Shown: positions 16,861-26,537, counted from the stretch's first letter. The stretch is DNA of 64,000 bases from Paenilisteria rustica (GCF_013820765.1 NZ_JABJVM010000005.1:162639-226638); one strand, 5' to 3'. Translations and numbers: made by a program. The notes: generated by a model from the sequence alone, not told the origin.

Positions 16861-18129
16861 TTATACGGTTAAGCCTAATTTTTCTGCGTAGGCTGTGATT
16901 GCTTTTTCAAAACAGGCAACTGGTGGATTTACGGTTCCAGCGCCGATTTGGCCGATTCCTGCTTTTTTATGGGCGATTCCGGTGTTTATGACTGGTGTAA
17001 TGCCGGTTTCGACCACTTTACGCGCGTCAATGCCGAGACAAATTCCTTGGAAATCCCATGTTGGAACGGTGAAATTCGGATTTTGGTCAATCACGATTTC
17101 AAGCATTTCGTTACTTGTTTTCAGCGCGTCGCCAAATCCGCCTGTACCGACAAAACGTGTCACGGCTGGTGCTGCGATCATTGCCATACCGCCAACGCCA
17201 AATGTTTCTGTAATCGCGCTGTCCCCGATATCTGGGTTTGCATCTTCGCCGGAATAGCCCGTGAAATAAAGGCCTTGTGGTGTGTTGACGGGAGCTGTAA
17301 ACCACTCGTCTCCCATGCCGCTGATGCGAATTCCGAAGTTTTCTCCGTTACGACACATCGCCGTTACAATTGTACCTTCTTCAATCATCCGCGCGCCGTC
17401 CATCACTGCTTTTGCAGAGGCCATCATGATATTTAGGAAGAATTGGTCTGTATCTGCGAGGAACTTGATAACTTCTTGACGTTCTTTTTCGTCGATATCA
17501 AGACTCACGATAATCGGGCTCACTTCTTTCAAAAATACGAGGGAAGCCGCGATATTACGTTGGTGGAACTCGTCTCCCATCGCGATTGCTTTTGCGACGA
17601 TAACGTTTAAATTCATGCCTTCATCGAGCGTTTGAAGCGCTTTGCTGAGCACTGGACCAAGTACGTCACGCATCCAACGCAAACGATTCACAACTTCTTC
17701 GGAATAAGCACCGAAACGTAGTACCGCGCCAATTCCTTCGTTCATCGTACAGTAAGCGCGATTGCCGTCTGTGCGGTTTTCCACGACAACAACTGGCATG
17801 TTCGCTGAAGTAATACCGCCCATTGGCCCAACTGCGTCCACATGATGGCAAGGAATAAACGTGACATCTCCGCGGTCAAGCATCGCCCGCGCGTCGTCTT
17901 CATTGTCCGCCCATTCTTCAAATAATGCCGCGCCAACACACGAACCTTGCATCGGGCTCGTCATATTTTCCCATTTGATTGGAGGGCCCGCGTGAAGTAA
18001 AACACGCCCTTCATTTAACTCGGCGATCACAGATTTAGCAGGAACCACGTCCAGTAAAAATGGTGCCGAAGCGACGATTTTGTCCGCCACTGCGCGGTTT
18101 GCCTCATCGATTGTCTGGTAGTTTGTCAT
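16861..18129 (-). CDS. allG: DUF1116 protein AllG (oxamate carbamoyltransferase subunit)
   Basis: A 422-residue YlbE/AllG homologue, recognisable by LHAGPPIKWENMTSPMQGSCVGA (residues ~50-72), FIPCHHVDAVGPMGGITSANMPV and the glycine-rich GVGGMAMIAAPAV region near the C-terminus. In E. coli the fdrA, ylbE and ylbF products (AllF, AllG, AllH) together form oxamate carbamoyltransferase, which phosphorolyses oxalurate to oxamate and carbamoyl phosphate. Here the three genes are consecutive. The ATG at 18129 has GAAGGAGG eight bases upstream. Confidence 0.9.
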   Translation of the reverse strand: MTNYQTIDEANRAVADKIVASAPFLLDVVPAKSVIAELNEGRVLLHAGPPIKWENMTSPMQGSCVGAALFEEWADNEDDARAMLDRGDVTFIPCHHVDAVGPMGGITSANMPVVVVENRTDGNRAYCTMNEGIGAVLRFGAYSEEVVNRLRWMRDVLGPVLSKALQTLDEGMNLNVIVAKAIAMGDEFHQRNIAASLVFLKEVSPIIVSLDIDEKERQEVIKFLADTDQFFLNIMMASAKAVMDGARMIEEGTIVTAMCRNGENFGIRISGMGDEWFTAPVNTPQGLYFTGYSGEDANPDIGDSAITETFGVGGMAMIAAPAVTRFVGTGGFGDALKTSNEMLEIVIDQNPNFTVPTWDFQGICLGIDARKVVETGITPVINTGIAHKKAGIGQIGAGTVNPPVACFEKAITAYAEKLGLTV

Positions 18130-18151
18130 TATTTTTTCCTCCTTCAAAAAT

Positions 18152-19924
18152 TTATTTCACGTCCGCCGTTTCAGCACGGTAACTATTTAAGAATTGTAGT
18201 ACTTTTTGCAGCTCAGGATTTCCACCAGCAACTGGGCGCCAGTCAAATTGAACGACGCGTCCTCCCGTTTCGGTAATCGCCTCAGCAAAACTTTTTAGTC
18301 CGACGTTGATGACACGTGGTTGTTTTGCCAGTAAATCTAACATCGCATCGGATGCTTCTAAAATTGGCGCTTCGACTCCTGTTGCGACTTCTTGAATCGC
18401 TTTATCAGCCTCTTCCACCTTATGACCAACGATGGCAAGTCCCGTTCTAACCGCCTCGTTATTGCTGTCTTTCACGATGACACCAGCAGCTTCCAACGTT
18501 TGGCGCTGTTCATTGTAGTCTTGCGGATCTTGAAGCGTTCCACAAACCGTTCCAATAACAGCCAATTCGCGTCCGGCCGTTTTTGCTTTTGCAATCACGT
18601 CTTTAATCGCTGGCGCGAGTTGCCCCGCCATGTCTTCATGTGAGCCATAACCAAGCACCACATCTAGCAAAATAACCGCTGTTTCCGGATCATTCGCCGC
18701 ATCTTCAATGAACGCAATCCGTTTTTCAGGGTCGATCATAGGATGCGGTTTTCCTTGCGTATAAATGTCATCTCCAAGATCGATAACCTCGTGGCCTTCT
18801 GTTTTCAAAATATAGCCGTCTTGCTTAATAAGACCTTCTTTTAATTGTAAGGCATCCGCAATCAGCATCGCCGCCTCAGACGCTAAAGTTCCGCCAGAAT
18901 AGTAGCCTTTGATATGTTTTTGCTCCGGAGTTAAGCTGATTTCAGGTTTCACGATTTGCGTTTCCACAGCTGTCACCGCTTCTCCTTTTGCAAGTGCGAC
19001 CGCAATACGCGCCGTTTCTTCGAGCGTGTAAGCATGATATAAATTCGCCTCGTGATACGTCGGTTTTTCACCTAAAAAGATCGTCACGGCTGGTTTCGTA
19101 ATCGTACGTAATAATGCCAAAACTTTATCGCGAATCGCTTTTGCAGGTGGCTTCGAAATAACGACAATCACGTCTGTGTCTGCCTGCTTTTCAAGTGCCG
19201 CGATCGCGTCCAACATCGTGATTCCACCAACTGTTTCAGATAAGTCACGACCACCCGTTCCAATCGCATTCGTCACGCCGCCGCCAAGACGGTCAATAAT
19301 CGTTGAAACTTCTTGAATTCCCGTTCCAGATGCACCGACAATGCCGATGTTTCCAGGTTTCACAACGTTTGTAAACGCCATCGGAACGCCATTCACAATT
19401 CCCGTTCCACAATCCGGCCCCATCACAAGAAGTCCCTTGTCATGCGCTTTTTGCTTCAAACGCAGCTCTTCTTCAATCGGCATATTATCGCTAAAAATAA
19501 AGGCGTGCAAACCTTCATCCAATGCCCGATCCGCTTCCGCCGCAGCATATGTACCTGGAATCGAGATCAAAGCCATGTTCGCATCCGAATCCAACTTCAT
19601 CGCCTTATCCCATGTCCGCGCCGTTTCCGTCGTATTGCTGCTTTCCTTCGTTGCTTGACTTGCTAAGAACGCATCCACTTCCGCCAGAATTTCATCAATT
19701 TTAGAAGCATCTTCTGTGTCCACAACAATCGCCATATCGTTCGCCGACGCCGCTTCCAGTTCTTCTGTACGCAAGCCCGATGTTCCGAAAATATCTTTAT
19801 TCGCAGGCGTTCCCATCATGATCGATACCCGGTTTACCCCATCAATCGTCGAAACCTTATTCGTAAGTAGCATCAAAACAACCGAATCTTGATACGCATT
19901 TTCCTTAATAATCGTGTGTAACAT
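18152..19924 (-). CDS. allF: FdrA-family protein AllF (oxamate carbamoyltransferase subunit)
   Basis: A 590-residue protein related to succinyl-CoA synthetase: an N-terminal regulatory-like part, a CoA-ligase-type Rossmann region around 190-260 (GIVGASGTGIQEVSTII, then GTGGRDLSETVGGIT), a linker, and a second ligase-like domain after ~400 (VILLDVVLGYGSHEDMAGQL). This is the FdrA layout; length fits. The family is named AllF in E. coli. I use the ATG at 19924 (GGAGAGG eight bases upstream); a GTG at 19933 overlaps that site. It lies 22 bases upstream of allG. Confidence 0.9.
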   Translation of the reverse strand: MLHTIIKENAYQDSVVLMLLTNKVSTIDGVNRVSIMMGTPANKDIFGTSGLRTEELEAASANDMAIVVDTEDASKIDEILAEVDAFLASQATKESSNTTETARTWDKAMKLDSDANMALISIPGTYAAAEADRALDEGLHAFIFSDNMPIEEELRLKQKAHDKGLLVMGPDCGTGIVNGVPMAFTNVVKPGNIGIVGASGTGIQEVSTIIDRLGGGVTNAIGTGGRDLSETVGGITMLDAIAALEKQADTDVIVVISKPPAKAIRDKVLALLRTITKPAVTIFLGEKPTYHEANLYHAYTLEETARIAVALAKGEAVTAVETQIVKPEISLTPEQKHIKGYYSGGTLASEAAMLIADALQLKEGLIKQDGYILKTEGHEVIDLGDDIYTQGKPHPMIDPEKRIAFIEDAANDPETAVILLDVVLGYGSHEDMAGQLAPAIKDVIAKAKTAGRELAVIGTVCGTLQDPQDYNEQRQTLEAAGVIVKDSNNEAVRTGLAIVGHKVEEADKAIQEVATGVEAPILEASDAMLDLLAKQPRVINVGLKSFAEAITETGGRVVQFDWRPVAGGNPELQKVLQFLNSYRAETADVK

Positions 19925-19939
19925 CGTGCTCACCTCTCC

Positions 19940-20989
19940 TTATTCCGCAAATTTATTTTTTCCATCATAATTATCAAAATGAATCGCATCTGAAATCAAA
20001 TACTCATAAATATCATCCACGATTTCGATGCCCTGTTCCGCGTATGCCTTCTCACGCAACTGTCCACGTTCACCAGGATAATACACCCGATCCACGCCCG
20101 GCGCAGGAGCAACCGCCGTTACCTCATCCAAAACTTCTGACATGTTCGCCTTAAACGCCTCGATATCCGTAAAGAACGCTGGATTAATCACGATATGCAG
20201 CTGTCCCAAATCGCGCCCCTTCGAAAGATCCGCGTACATCGAGCTCACATGCTTCCCAAATGGCAGTCCTAGCAAAATTCCCGACAACACGTCCACCATC
20301 ATCATCAAGCCATACCCTTTTGGCCCAGCGATTGGCAATAATGCGTTGACCTTCGCAGGATCCGTCGTCGGCGCTCCGTCCGCATCCACCGCCCAAGTCG
20401 GCGGAATCGATTCCCCGCGCGACCTCGCATGAAGCACCTTGCCCCAAGCCTGAACCGTCGTCGCCATGTCAAACGTCAACATTCTCCCGTCATCGGTCGG
20501 CGCTGCAAACGCAATCGGGTTCGTCCCGAAATAATCTTCCGCACCACCAAACGGCACCACCATCGGATCCGACTGGCAAACAGAAAGCGCTACAAAATCA
20601 CAACTCGCCGCTTGTTCCACAAAATAAGCCAAGGCACCGCTGTGCGACATATTTTTCACGCCCACAACCGCGACACCATTTTTGCCAGCAATCCGGATCG
20701 CCTCATCCATCGCCCGTTTCGCCGCCACGTGTCCAGAACCATTATCCCCGTGGAAAATCCCACTCGTTGGTCCCGTCTGCTCAAACCGGAAATCCGGTCG
20801 ATTCGTAATGCCACCTTTGGCAATCCGCTCCGAATAATACTCAACACGAACCGCACCATGCGAATGAATCCCACGCGCATCCGCAAACGCCAATACATCA
20901 GCAACAATATCGGCATGTTCTTCCGTCAAACCAGCCCGCTCTATTTTTGTTTGAATCAGCTGGTGCAAATCTTCCTTTGAAACTCGCAT
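19940..20989 (-). CDS. allD: Ureidoglycolate dehydrogenase AllD, paralogue 2
   Basis: A 349-residue malate/L-lactate dehydrogenase-type (LDH2) NAD(P)-dependent enzyme that oxidises (S)-ureidoglycolate to oxalurate. Family marks: YADARGIHSHG-like FADARGIHSHGAVRVEYY near 30-50, NMSHSGALAYFV (~115), CQSDPMVVPFGGAE..FGTNPIAFA, and GPKGYGLMMMVDVLSG. Its C-terminus (ISDAIHFDNYDGKNKFAE) looks closer to the E. coli AllD ending than that of the upstream copy. The ribosome site GAAGGAGG precedes the ATG. It is separated from the other AllD gene by only 15 bases. Confidence 0.9.
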   Translation of the reverse strand: MRVSKEDLHQLIQTKIERAGLTEEHADIVADVLAFADARGIHSHGAVRVEYYSERIAKGGITNRPDFRFEQTGPTSGIFHGDNGSGHVAAKRAMDEAIRIAGKNGVAVVGVKNMSHSGALAYFVEQAASCDFVALSVCQSDPMVVPFGGAEDYFGTNPIAFAAPTDDGRMLTFDMATTVQAWGKVLHARSRGESIPPTWAVDADGAPTTDPAKVNALLPIAGPKGYGLMMMVDVLSGILLGLPFGKHVSSMYADLSKGRDLGQLHIVINPAFFTDIEAFKANMSEVLDEVTAVAPAPGVDRVYYPGERGQLREKAYAEQGIEIVDDIYEYLISDAIHFDNYDGKNKFAE

Positions 20990-21004
20990 TCTGTCTACCT
21001 CCTT

Positions 21005-22078
21005 CTAGTCTTGCTCCGCGAATAACCCCGCGTGATCGTACTGATCATAATGAACCGTATCGCTAATCAAATAATCATACACATCTTTCACAATCGGAAT
21101 TCCTGCCTCCGCATAATCCGTCTCAACAATTTCTGCTAACTCGCCTGGATACAACACTTGACTGAATCCTGGTGCCGCTTTCGTCGCATGCAATTCATCG
21201 ACCATTTGTGCAATATTTTGCTTAAACTCCTTCAAAGACGTGAAGAAAGCCGGGTTAATCACGATATGCAATTGCCCCAAGTTACGCCCTTTCGTCAAGT
21301 CCGTGTACATCGAAGACACCCGTTTTCCGAATGGCAATCCTAGCAAAATTCCCGATAAAATATCGACCATCATCATCAGGCCATATCCTTTTGGTCCTGC
21401 AACTGGGAGCAACGCATTCACTTGATGCGGATTCGTCGTTGGTTCACCATTCGCATCTACAGCCCATGTTGGTGGAATATCTGCACCTTTAGAACGCGCA
21501 TCTAAAATTTTCCCCCATGCTTGAACTGTTGTCGCCATATCAAAAATAATTGGCTCCCCGTCCATACGCGGCGCTGCAAACGCGATTGGATTTGTTCCAA
21601 AATAAGGCTCAGCCCCACCAAACGGTACCACCATCGGGTCCGACTGACAAACAGAAATCGCTACCATATCCTTATCCGCTGCCTGTTTCACAAAGTAAGC
21701 GAGCGCGCCACTGTGTCCCATTTCGTGCACGCCGACAATCCCGACACCCGTTTCCTGCGCCAAACCAATCGCTTCATCCATCGCCTTGCGTGCCGCCACG
21801 TGTCCAACACCATTATCCGCCTCAAAAACTCCTGAACTCGGTCCCGTTTTATTAAACCGGAAATTCGGTGCAAGCGTCGTGCCACCTTTAGCAATTCGTT
21901 CCGCATAATAGTCCACGCGAACCGCACCATGTGAGTGAATCCCACGCGCGTCAGCAAATGCAAGCGATTCCGCCACACCATCCGCATGCTCCTCTGAAAG
22001 TCCGGCTGCTTCTAATTTTTTTTGAATTAAATCATGTAAATCATGTTTCCTTACTCGAATCATTTGTGGCTCTTTCAC
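21005..22078 (-). CDS. allD: Ureidoglycolate dehydrogenase AllD, paralogue 1
   Basis: A 357-residue LDH2-type dehydrogenase with the same motifs as its neighbour: FADARGIHSHGAVRVDYY, EMGHSGALAYFV, CQSDPMVVPFGGAEPYFGTNPIAFAAP and GPKGYGLMMMVDILSG. The two are clearly tandem paralogues, roughly two-thirds identical by eye, differing most in the last 80 residues. The probable start is a GTG at 22078 with AGGGA six bases upstream; the ATG at 22063 lacks a good ribosome site. Whether both act on ureidoglycolate or one uses a related 2-hydroxy acid is unknown. Confidence 0.9.
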   Translation of the reverse strand: MKEPQMIRVRKHDLHDLIQKKLEAAGLSEEHADGVAESLAFADARGIHSHGAVRVDYYAERIAKGGTTLAPNFRFNKTGPSSGVFEADNGVGHVAARKAMDEAIGLAQETGVGIVGVHEMGHSGALAYFVKQAADKDMVAISVCQSDPMVVPFGGAEPYFGTNPIAFAAPRMDGEPIIFDMATTVQAWGKILDARSKGADIPPTWAVDANGEPTTNPHQVNALLPVAGPKGYGLMMMVDILSGILLGLPFGKRVSSMYTDLTKGRNLGQLHIVINPAFFTSLKEFKQNIAQMVDELHATKAAPGFSQVLYPGELAEIVETDYAEAGIPIVKDVYDYLISDTVHYDQYDHAGLFAEQD

Positions 22079-22095
22079 ACCAATTCCCTACTTTC

Positions 22096-22884
22096 TTATA
22101 ATTGTGGATCGCGATTACAGTCTTTCGAATACAAATAACTGAATGCTTCGCCGCGTCCTACCGCATACGTCGCTTGTGGCACATACGCACCCATGAATAA
22201 ATAATCACCTTTTTTCACTGGCACCCATTCGTTGTCCAAATTATATACACCTTCGCCAGACAACATATACGCGCCATGCTCTTGATAATGCGTTTCAATA
22301 TAACCGTGACAAGCACCAGGTTCAAAGCTCAAAATGTGGAAATTCATATCAAAACCAAGATCTGCTGGCAATAGGTTTTGCAAAATCACATCTTCCATGC
22401 CTTCATACGCGATTTTCTCAAGGTCCGCCACATTATTCACAATGACATGCGCCTCGTAACCAGCCACCGCCTCATATTTCTTCTTATAAAGGAAGGCCTC
22501 ACTAGTTGCGCCACCATTATCATTTTCAAACTTCAAAATCACGCCTGCTGGGCAATAAACGTAGCCACCAGCCTCAAGCGTATGTTTCGCGTCATCTGCC
22601 CAAACCGTGATTTTCCCCTCCAAACAATAGAAGAAAGTCTCCACGCCAGGTGCGCCGAAACCAGCCTTATTTTGGCCGCCATCTAGCAACGTGATAATAT
22701 AATCAACGAAAGAAGCACCCAATTTAGGCGTTGCTAAAATCGACAATTCGCAGTTCTCAAAGCCCGGAATCGAATTATTCACCAAACCATTCGGCGGAAT
22801 AATCGCGTAGTTGCCACGCTTTATCACCGATCTCGAAGCGAGAATATCACTCACATAACCCGTATTCTTATTTCTGTAACCCAT
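22096..22884 (-). CDS. allE: (S)-ureidoglycine aminohydrolase
   Basis: A 262-residue bicupin enzyme (AllE/YlbA type) that releases ammonia from (S)-ureidoglycine to give (S)-ureidoglycolate. The first cupin spans ~60-140 (GVETFFYCLEGKITV, LEAGGYVYCPAG). The second, metal-binding cupin contains CHGYIETHYQEHGAYMLSG around residues 200-218, whose Glu, His and Gln ligate Mn. The C-terminus YLYSKDCNRDPQL is typical. It sits just upstream of the two allD genes, matching the reaction order. Confidence 0.95.
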   Translation of the reverse strand: MGYRNKNTGYVSDILASRSVIKRGNYAIIPPNGLVNNSIPGFENCELSILATPKLGASFVDYIITLLDGGQNKAGFGAPGVETFFYCLEGKITVWADDAKHTLEAGGYVYCPAGVILKFENDNGGATSEAFLYKKKYEAVAGYEAHVIVNNVADLEKIAYEGMEDVILQNLLPADLGFDMNFHILSFEPGACHGYIETHYQEHGAYMLSGEGVYNLDNEWVPVKKGDYLFMGAYVPQATYAVGRGEAFSYLYSKDCNRDPQL

Positions 22885-22952
22885 CTCAAAAACCTCTCTT
22901 TTCCAAATTATAATTGGAATCAGCGCTCGAAAACACTGATTCCCTATTCAAA

Positions 22953-24191
22953 TCATGCTATTTTCTTGCTCTTAATATTCGCAATCAAGAATACAATTGC
23001 TCCAATAACGAGAATAATCGCCGAAATATAGAAGCCCATTACTTTTGATCCTGTCGAGTCGGAGATAACACCTGTCAAAAATGGTGCGATAACGGATGAA
23101 CTCATTCCGAAGAAGTTGAACACGCCAAATGATGTTCCGTAGCCTTTTTTCGGTGCGCTATCTGCCACGTAAGAGATTAGAATTGGCTCTACTGCAAGCT
23201 TTCCTAACAAGCCGTATAAGATTAAGCCGACTAGCAAGATGCCTGATGTCGGTGCCAAAACTGTTAGCATTAACATTAATGCCGCAGCGACGGTCAAACT
23301 AACGATGAAGCGAACTTTTTTCGTGCTGAATTTATCTGACATTCTACTGAAAAATAATGCCCCTGGAATCGCGGAAAAAGCGACAAGTGCAGCGGAAAAT
23401 CCGATTGCTACGCCCTCAAATCCACGTTCTTGTTGTAGAAATGATGGCAACCACGTCACGACCATATAGTAACCGTAACATGTTGCAAAATAAAGAATAT
23501 ATGACGCAATCATCCGACCTGTAAACAAGTTTTTGATTGGCGCTTTCTCTTTTGGTGCCGCCTTCTCTTTCGCCATTGTGGCACGATCTACTTTTGGCGA
23601 ACTTCTAATGACACTCGCAAAAACAAAGATCATCACAACAATCAAACCAGCGATAATGAAAAGCATGATTTGCCAGTTCATACCGACTGATTTTACAAGT
23701 AAACTCGAAGCAATCAAGCCAATACCCATACCGAGCGCAGAACCACTATTGATGATAGCCGTTGATAGACCACGTTTTTCTGGCGGAATATTCTCAGATG
23801 ACAGCGAGTAAGCTGCACCGTAGTAGGATCCACAACCAAGTCCGGCAAGTAAACTACCAAGATAAATCATTTCTAAACTTTGCGCGGTACCAATCACAAG
23901 TGCTGCGATGGCGAATAGCGAGAAACCAGGAATCAGAACAACTTTCTTCCCAAATTTATCGACTAAAATCCCCGCTGGAATCTGCATCCCTGTGTAAGCA
24001 AAGAAGTAAAAACTAGCAATCAAGCCCATTTGCGCATCGGAATGCTGTCCAATCGTTTGCTGAATTTCTGGAAAAATTGGTGTTAAGACACTGCGGTAAA
24101 TCCAGATAACTACCCAACCTAAACATAAAATAATAATAATTTGCTGCCAATACTGGAGCCCCTTTTTCATTGTTGCCGTTTCGTTTTCCAT
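22953..24191 (-). CDS. MFS transporter, candidate allantoate permease
   Basis: A 412-residue, 12-segment major facilitator protein. The first half has the cytoplasmic loop-2 motif GILVDKFGKKVV and the sequence GLGCGSYYGAAYSLSSENIPPEKRGLSTAI; the middle loop (~195-220) is Lys/Ala rich. No substrate can be read from sequence, but its position between the allC and allE genes of a catabolic operon that lacks an allantoinase gene suggests uptake of allantoate or another ureide. The ribosome site AGGGAG precedes the ATG. Confidence 0.85.
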   Translation of the reverse strand: MENETATMKKGLQYWQQIIIILCLGWVVIWIYRSVLTPIFPEIQQTIGQHSDAQMGLIASFYFFAYTGMQIPAGILVDKFGKKVVLIPGFSLFAIAALVIGTAQSLEMIYLGSLLAGLGCGSYYGAAYSLSSENIPPEKRGLSTAIINSGSALGMGIGLIASSLLVKSVGMNWQIMLFIIAGLIVVMIFVFASVIRSSPKVDRATMAKEKAAPKEKAPIKNLFTGRMIASYILYFATCYGYYMVVTWLPSFLQQERGFEGVAIGFSAALVAFSAIPGALFFSRMSDKFSTKKVRFIVSLTVAAALMLMLTVLAPTSGILLVGLILYGLLGKLAVEPILISYVADSAPKKGYGTSFGVFNFFGMSSSVIAPFLTGVISDSTGSKVMGFYISAIILVIGAIVFLIANIKSKKIA

Positions 24192-24209
24192 TTTTGATTC
24201 ACTCCCTGT

Positions 24210-25439
24210 TTATTTATATGCTAATTCGTATAATGCCTCAGTCAATGCTTTAACGCCTTCAACCAGGTCTTCCGTTTTTGTATCCTCTGCCGGATTGTGG
24301 CTAATACCGCCGATACTTGGCACGAAGAACATCGCTGTTGGTACGCGTGGTGCAAAAATTTGAGAATCATGACCTGCGCCACTATGCATCACGCGGTAAT
24401 TGAGTCCTTCTTTTTTACAAACGCCTTCTAATACGGACACGATATGTGGATCCATCGGCACTGGCGCTTCGTCCATCCACAAATCAATCGAGATATCGAT
24501 GCCCATTTCTGCACAAATTGTTTTCATATCTTGCTCAATTTCTGCCGTGAAACTGTGTAATTCTGCCTCATCTGTATGACGACAATCCATCGTGAATAGC
24601 GTCTCACCAGGAACCACATTCACCGTATTTGGCTTCGGCTCTACTTTTCCGAAAGTAAGCACGAGTGGATCGCCAATTTTTTTCGCTTTATCAATGGATT
24701 GCGTCACGATTTTACTAAACGCATAAACCGTGTCTTTCCGATAGCTCATTGGCGTTGTTCCTGCGTGATTTGATTCGCCATTTAGCACAATCGTATAACG
24801 TCTTTGACCAGCGATACTATTCACCACGGCAACCGCCTTGCCCTCATTTTCCAGCACTTTACCTTGCTCGATATGAATCTCAACAAACGCCTTAATATCA
24901 TCACGCAGCGGCTTCGTTTCATCGCGGAAATCAAAACCAGCGCCATGCATTGCATCCACGAATTTCACACCTTCAAAATCGGCAACGTCCGCCATCTCAT
25001 CCTTATTAGCAAGTCCAAAGAAGTTCTTGCTTCCCCAGAAAACGTATGGAAAGCGGCTGCCTTCTTCTTCCGCCATCGAAATAACTTCCAAATTCCGCAG
25101 CGGTTGGCCATGTTTCTCCTTCAAATATTTAATTGCCAGATACGCAGCTAAGACACCGAACTGACCGTCCAATTTCCCGCCGTTGACTACCGTATCAATA
25201 TGAGAACCCGACATAATCGTCTCATCCTTGTATGTAGACCCTTCCACGCGACCAAAAAGATTGCCGATATCATCAAAATACGTCGTAAAACCCGCATCGT
25301 CCATTTTTTTCTTCACGCCCTGCTGCGCCTCCACCCAATAATCCGAGTAAAGCAACCGCGTCGTTCCCCCAGTTGGATCTGCGCCAATCCCCGAAAGCCA
25401 AGCCACATTGTCCGCTACATCTTGAAAAATTTTGTCCAT
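24210..25439 (-). CDS. allC: Allantoate amidohydrolase (M20 family)
   Basis: A 409-residue Zn/Mn-dependent M20-type amidase. Metal-binding motifs are visible: SGSHIDTVVNGG (~73), AEEEGSRFP (~117-125), FVEIHIEQG (~180), and AGHDSQIFAP (~372); the lid-type motif NGESNHAGTTPM (~215) is also present. AllC hydrolyses allantoate to (S)-ureidoglycine, CO2 and ammonia. N-carbamoyl-amino-acid hydrolases share this fold, but the operon settles the role. The ATG at 25439 has AAGGGTGG upstream. It is the first gene of the minus-strand operon running to 15083. Confidence 0.93.
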   Translation of the reverse strand: MDKIFQDVADNVAWLSGIGADPTGGTTRLLYSDYWVEAQQGVKKKMDDAGFTTYFDDIGNLFGRVEGSTYKDETIMSGSHIDTVVNGGKLDGQFGVLAAYLAIKYLKEKHGQPLRNLEVISMAEEEGSRFPYVFWGSKNFFGLANKDEMADVADFEGVKFVDAMHGAGFDFRDETKPLRDDIKAFVEIHIEQGKVLENEGKAVAVVNSIAGQRRYTIVLNGESNHAGTTPMSYRKDTVYAFSKIVTQSIDKAKKIGDPLVLTFGKVEPKPNTVNVVPGETLFTMDCRHTDEAELHSFTAEIEQDMKTICAEMGIDISIDLWMDEAPVPMDPHIVSVLEGVCKKEGLNYRVMHSGAGHDSQIFAPRVPTAMFFVPSIGGISHNPAEDTKTEDLVEGVKALTEALYELAYK

Positions 25440-25630
25440 CGTTAAAAGTCCACCCTTCATCTGATTTATCCTTCTTGTTCTCTACTCTTTAAAGTGTAAG
25501 CGTTTCAAGTTCTGAATGCATCGTTTAAAAGCGATAAAAACCTTGTCCGCCTTTTGTTCATTATGACTAATTGAGGGGGCTAAATTGTTGATAGTGATTA
25601 TATAGATTCCACGTACCCAATCATAAATCA

Positions 25631-25659
25631 TTGAGCTCACGGGAAATCTAGTGTATGCT
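25631..25659 (+). promoter_or_regulatory. Promoter of the alpha/beta hydrolase gene
   Basis: TTGAGC (25631-25636) and TATGCT (25654-25659) are 17 bases apart, about 30 bases before the start. It shares a 240-base region with the divergent allantoate operon, whose own promoter I could not place. An imperfect cre-like word (TGTAAGCGTTTCAA) lies at 25495-25508. Confidence 0.55.
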
Positions 25660-25691
25660 GTCTTTGAAGAATAACAAAGGAGATGACCCAA

Positions 25692-26537
25692 TTGCAAACA
25701 ATTATTTTTGCCGAAAAAAATGGCTTGGCGCTAAAAGGTGATTTCTATCCAAGTCCGCGTCCTGATGCAGCTAAAACGATTATTTATTTTCATGGTGGTG
25801 GCCTCATTTGGGGACTTCGCAATGATCTTCCAGAAACGTACCGCAACCTTTTTCTCGAAGCCGGGTATCATTTTTTCGCGGTTGATTATCGGTTGGCACC
25901 AGAAACAAAGCTTCCCGCGATTTACGAAGATGTGCAAGATGCTATTTTCTGGTTTGAAGCCAATGCTCGCGCGGAGTTTGGTGTTGCGAACGCGTTCATC
26001 CTATTTGGGCGTTCCGCTGGCGCTTACCTTGCCCTACAAGCCGCAGCCGACGCGACGCTTCCAAATGCCGATGCTGTGTTGTCCTTCTACGGCTACGCCT
26101 CACTCGGCGGTTCCTGGTATCAAAATCCGAATCCGCATTATGCAAAACTGCCAACGATTCCAGCCGATTTAAAAACCGCTTTAACGGGCAAAATGGAACT
26201 CGCAGAAGGATTCATCGAAAAGCGCTACGCCTTGTACATATATTGCCGCCAAACCGGGCAGTGGCTCGATGAAGTTTTCGGTCCACATCAAGACGCCGAT
26301 ATCGACGCATTTTCCCTTGAAGACATGCGCGATTTCAGCTTTTTACCACCAGTATTCATCGCGCACAGTACGACTGACAAAGATGTGCCATACACCGAAG
26401 CTGAAAAAATCGCAAAGACTACTTTCCAAAATGAGCTTTTCACCATACAGAATTTGGAGCATGATTTTGATGCCAACATCGACGACGGCTTGCCGGCCTA
26501 CAAACAAGCGTTACGTTTTTTAGAAGAATATAAATAA
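25692..26537 (+). CDS. Alpha/beta hydrolase (HSL-like esterase)
   Basis: A 281-residue hydrolase with the hormone-sensitive-lipase pattern: oxyanion motif FHGGGL (~35), DYRLAPE (~70), nucleophile Ser in GRSAGAYLA (~113), an acid residue in HSTTDKDVPY (~235) and His in NLEHDFDAN (~260). It should cleave short acyl esters; substrate unknown. AAAGGAG runs straight into an ATG at 25683, leaving no spacing, while a TTG nine bases on (25692) is ideally placed, so TTG is the favoured start. Confidence 0.85.
   Translation: MQTIIFAEKNGLALKGDFYPSPRPDAAKTIIYFHGGGLIWGLRNDLPETYRNLFLEAGYHFFAVDYRLAPETKLPAIYEDVQDAIFWFEANARAEFGVANAFILFGRSAGAYLALQAAADATLPNADAVLSFYGYASLGGSWYQNPNPHYAKLPTIPADLKTALTGKMELAEGFIEKRYALYIYCRQTGQWLDEVFGPHQDADIDAFSLEDMRDFSFLPPVFIAHSTTDKDVPYTEAEKIAKTTFQNELFTIQNLEHDFDANIDDGLPAYKQALRFLEEYK

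Noticed and set aside
25495..25508. cre site upstream of the allantoate operon
   Set aside because: TGTAAGCGTTTCAA is one base too short between core and last half-site.
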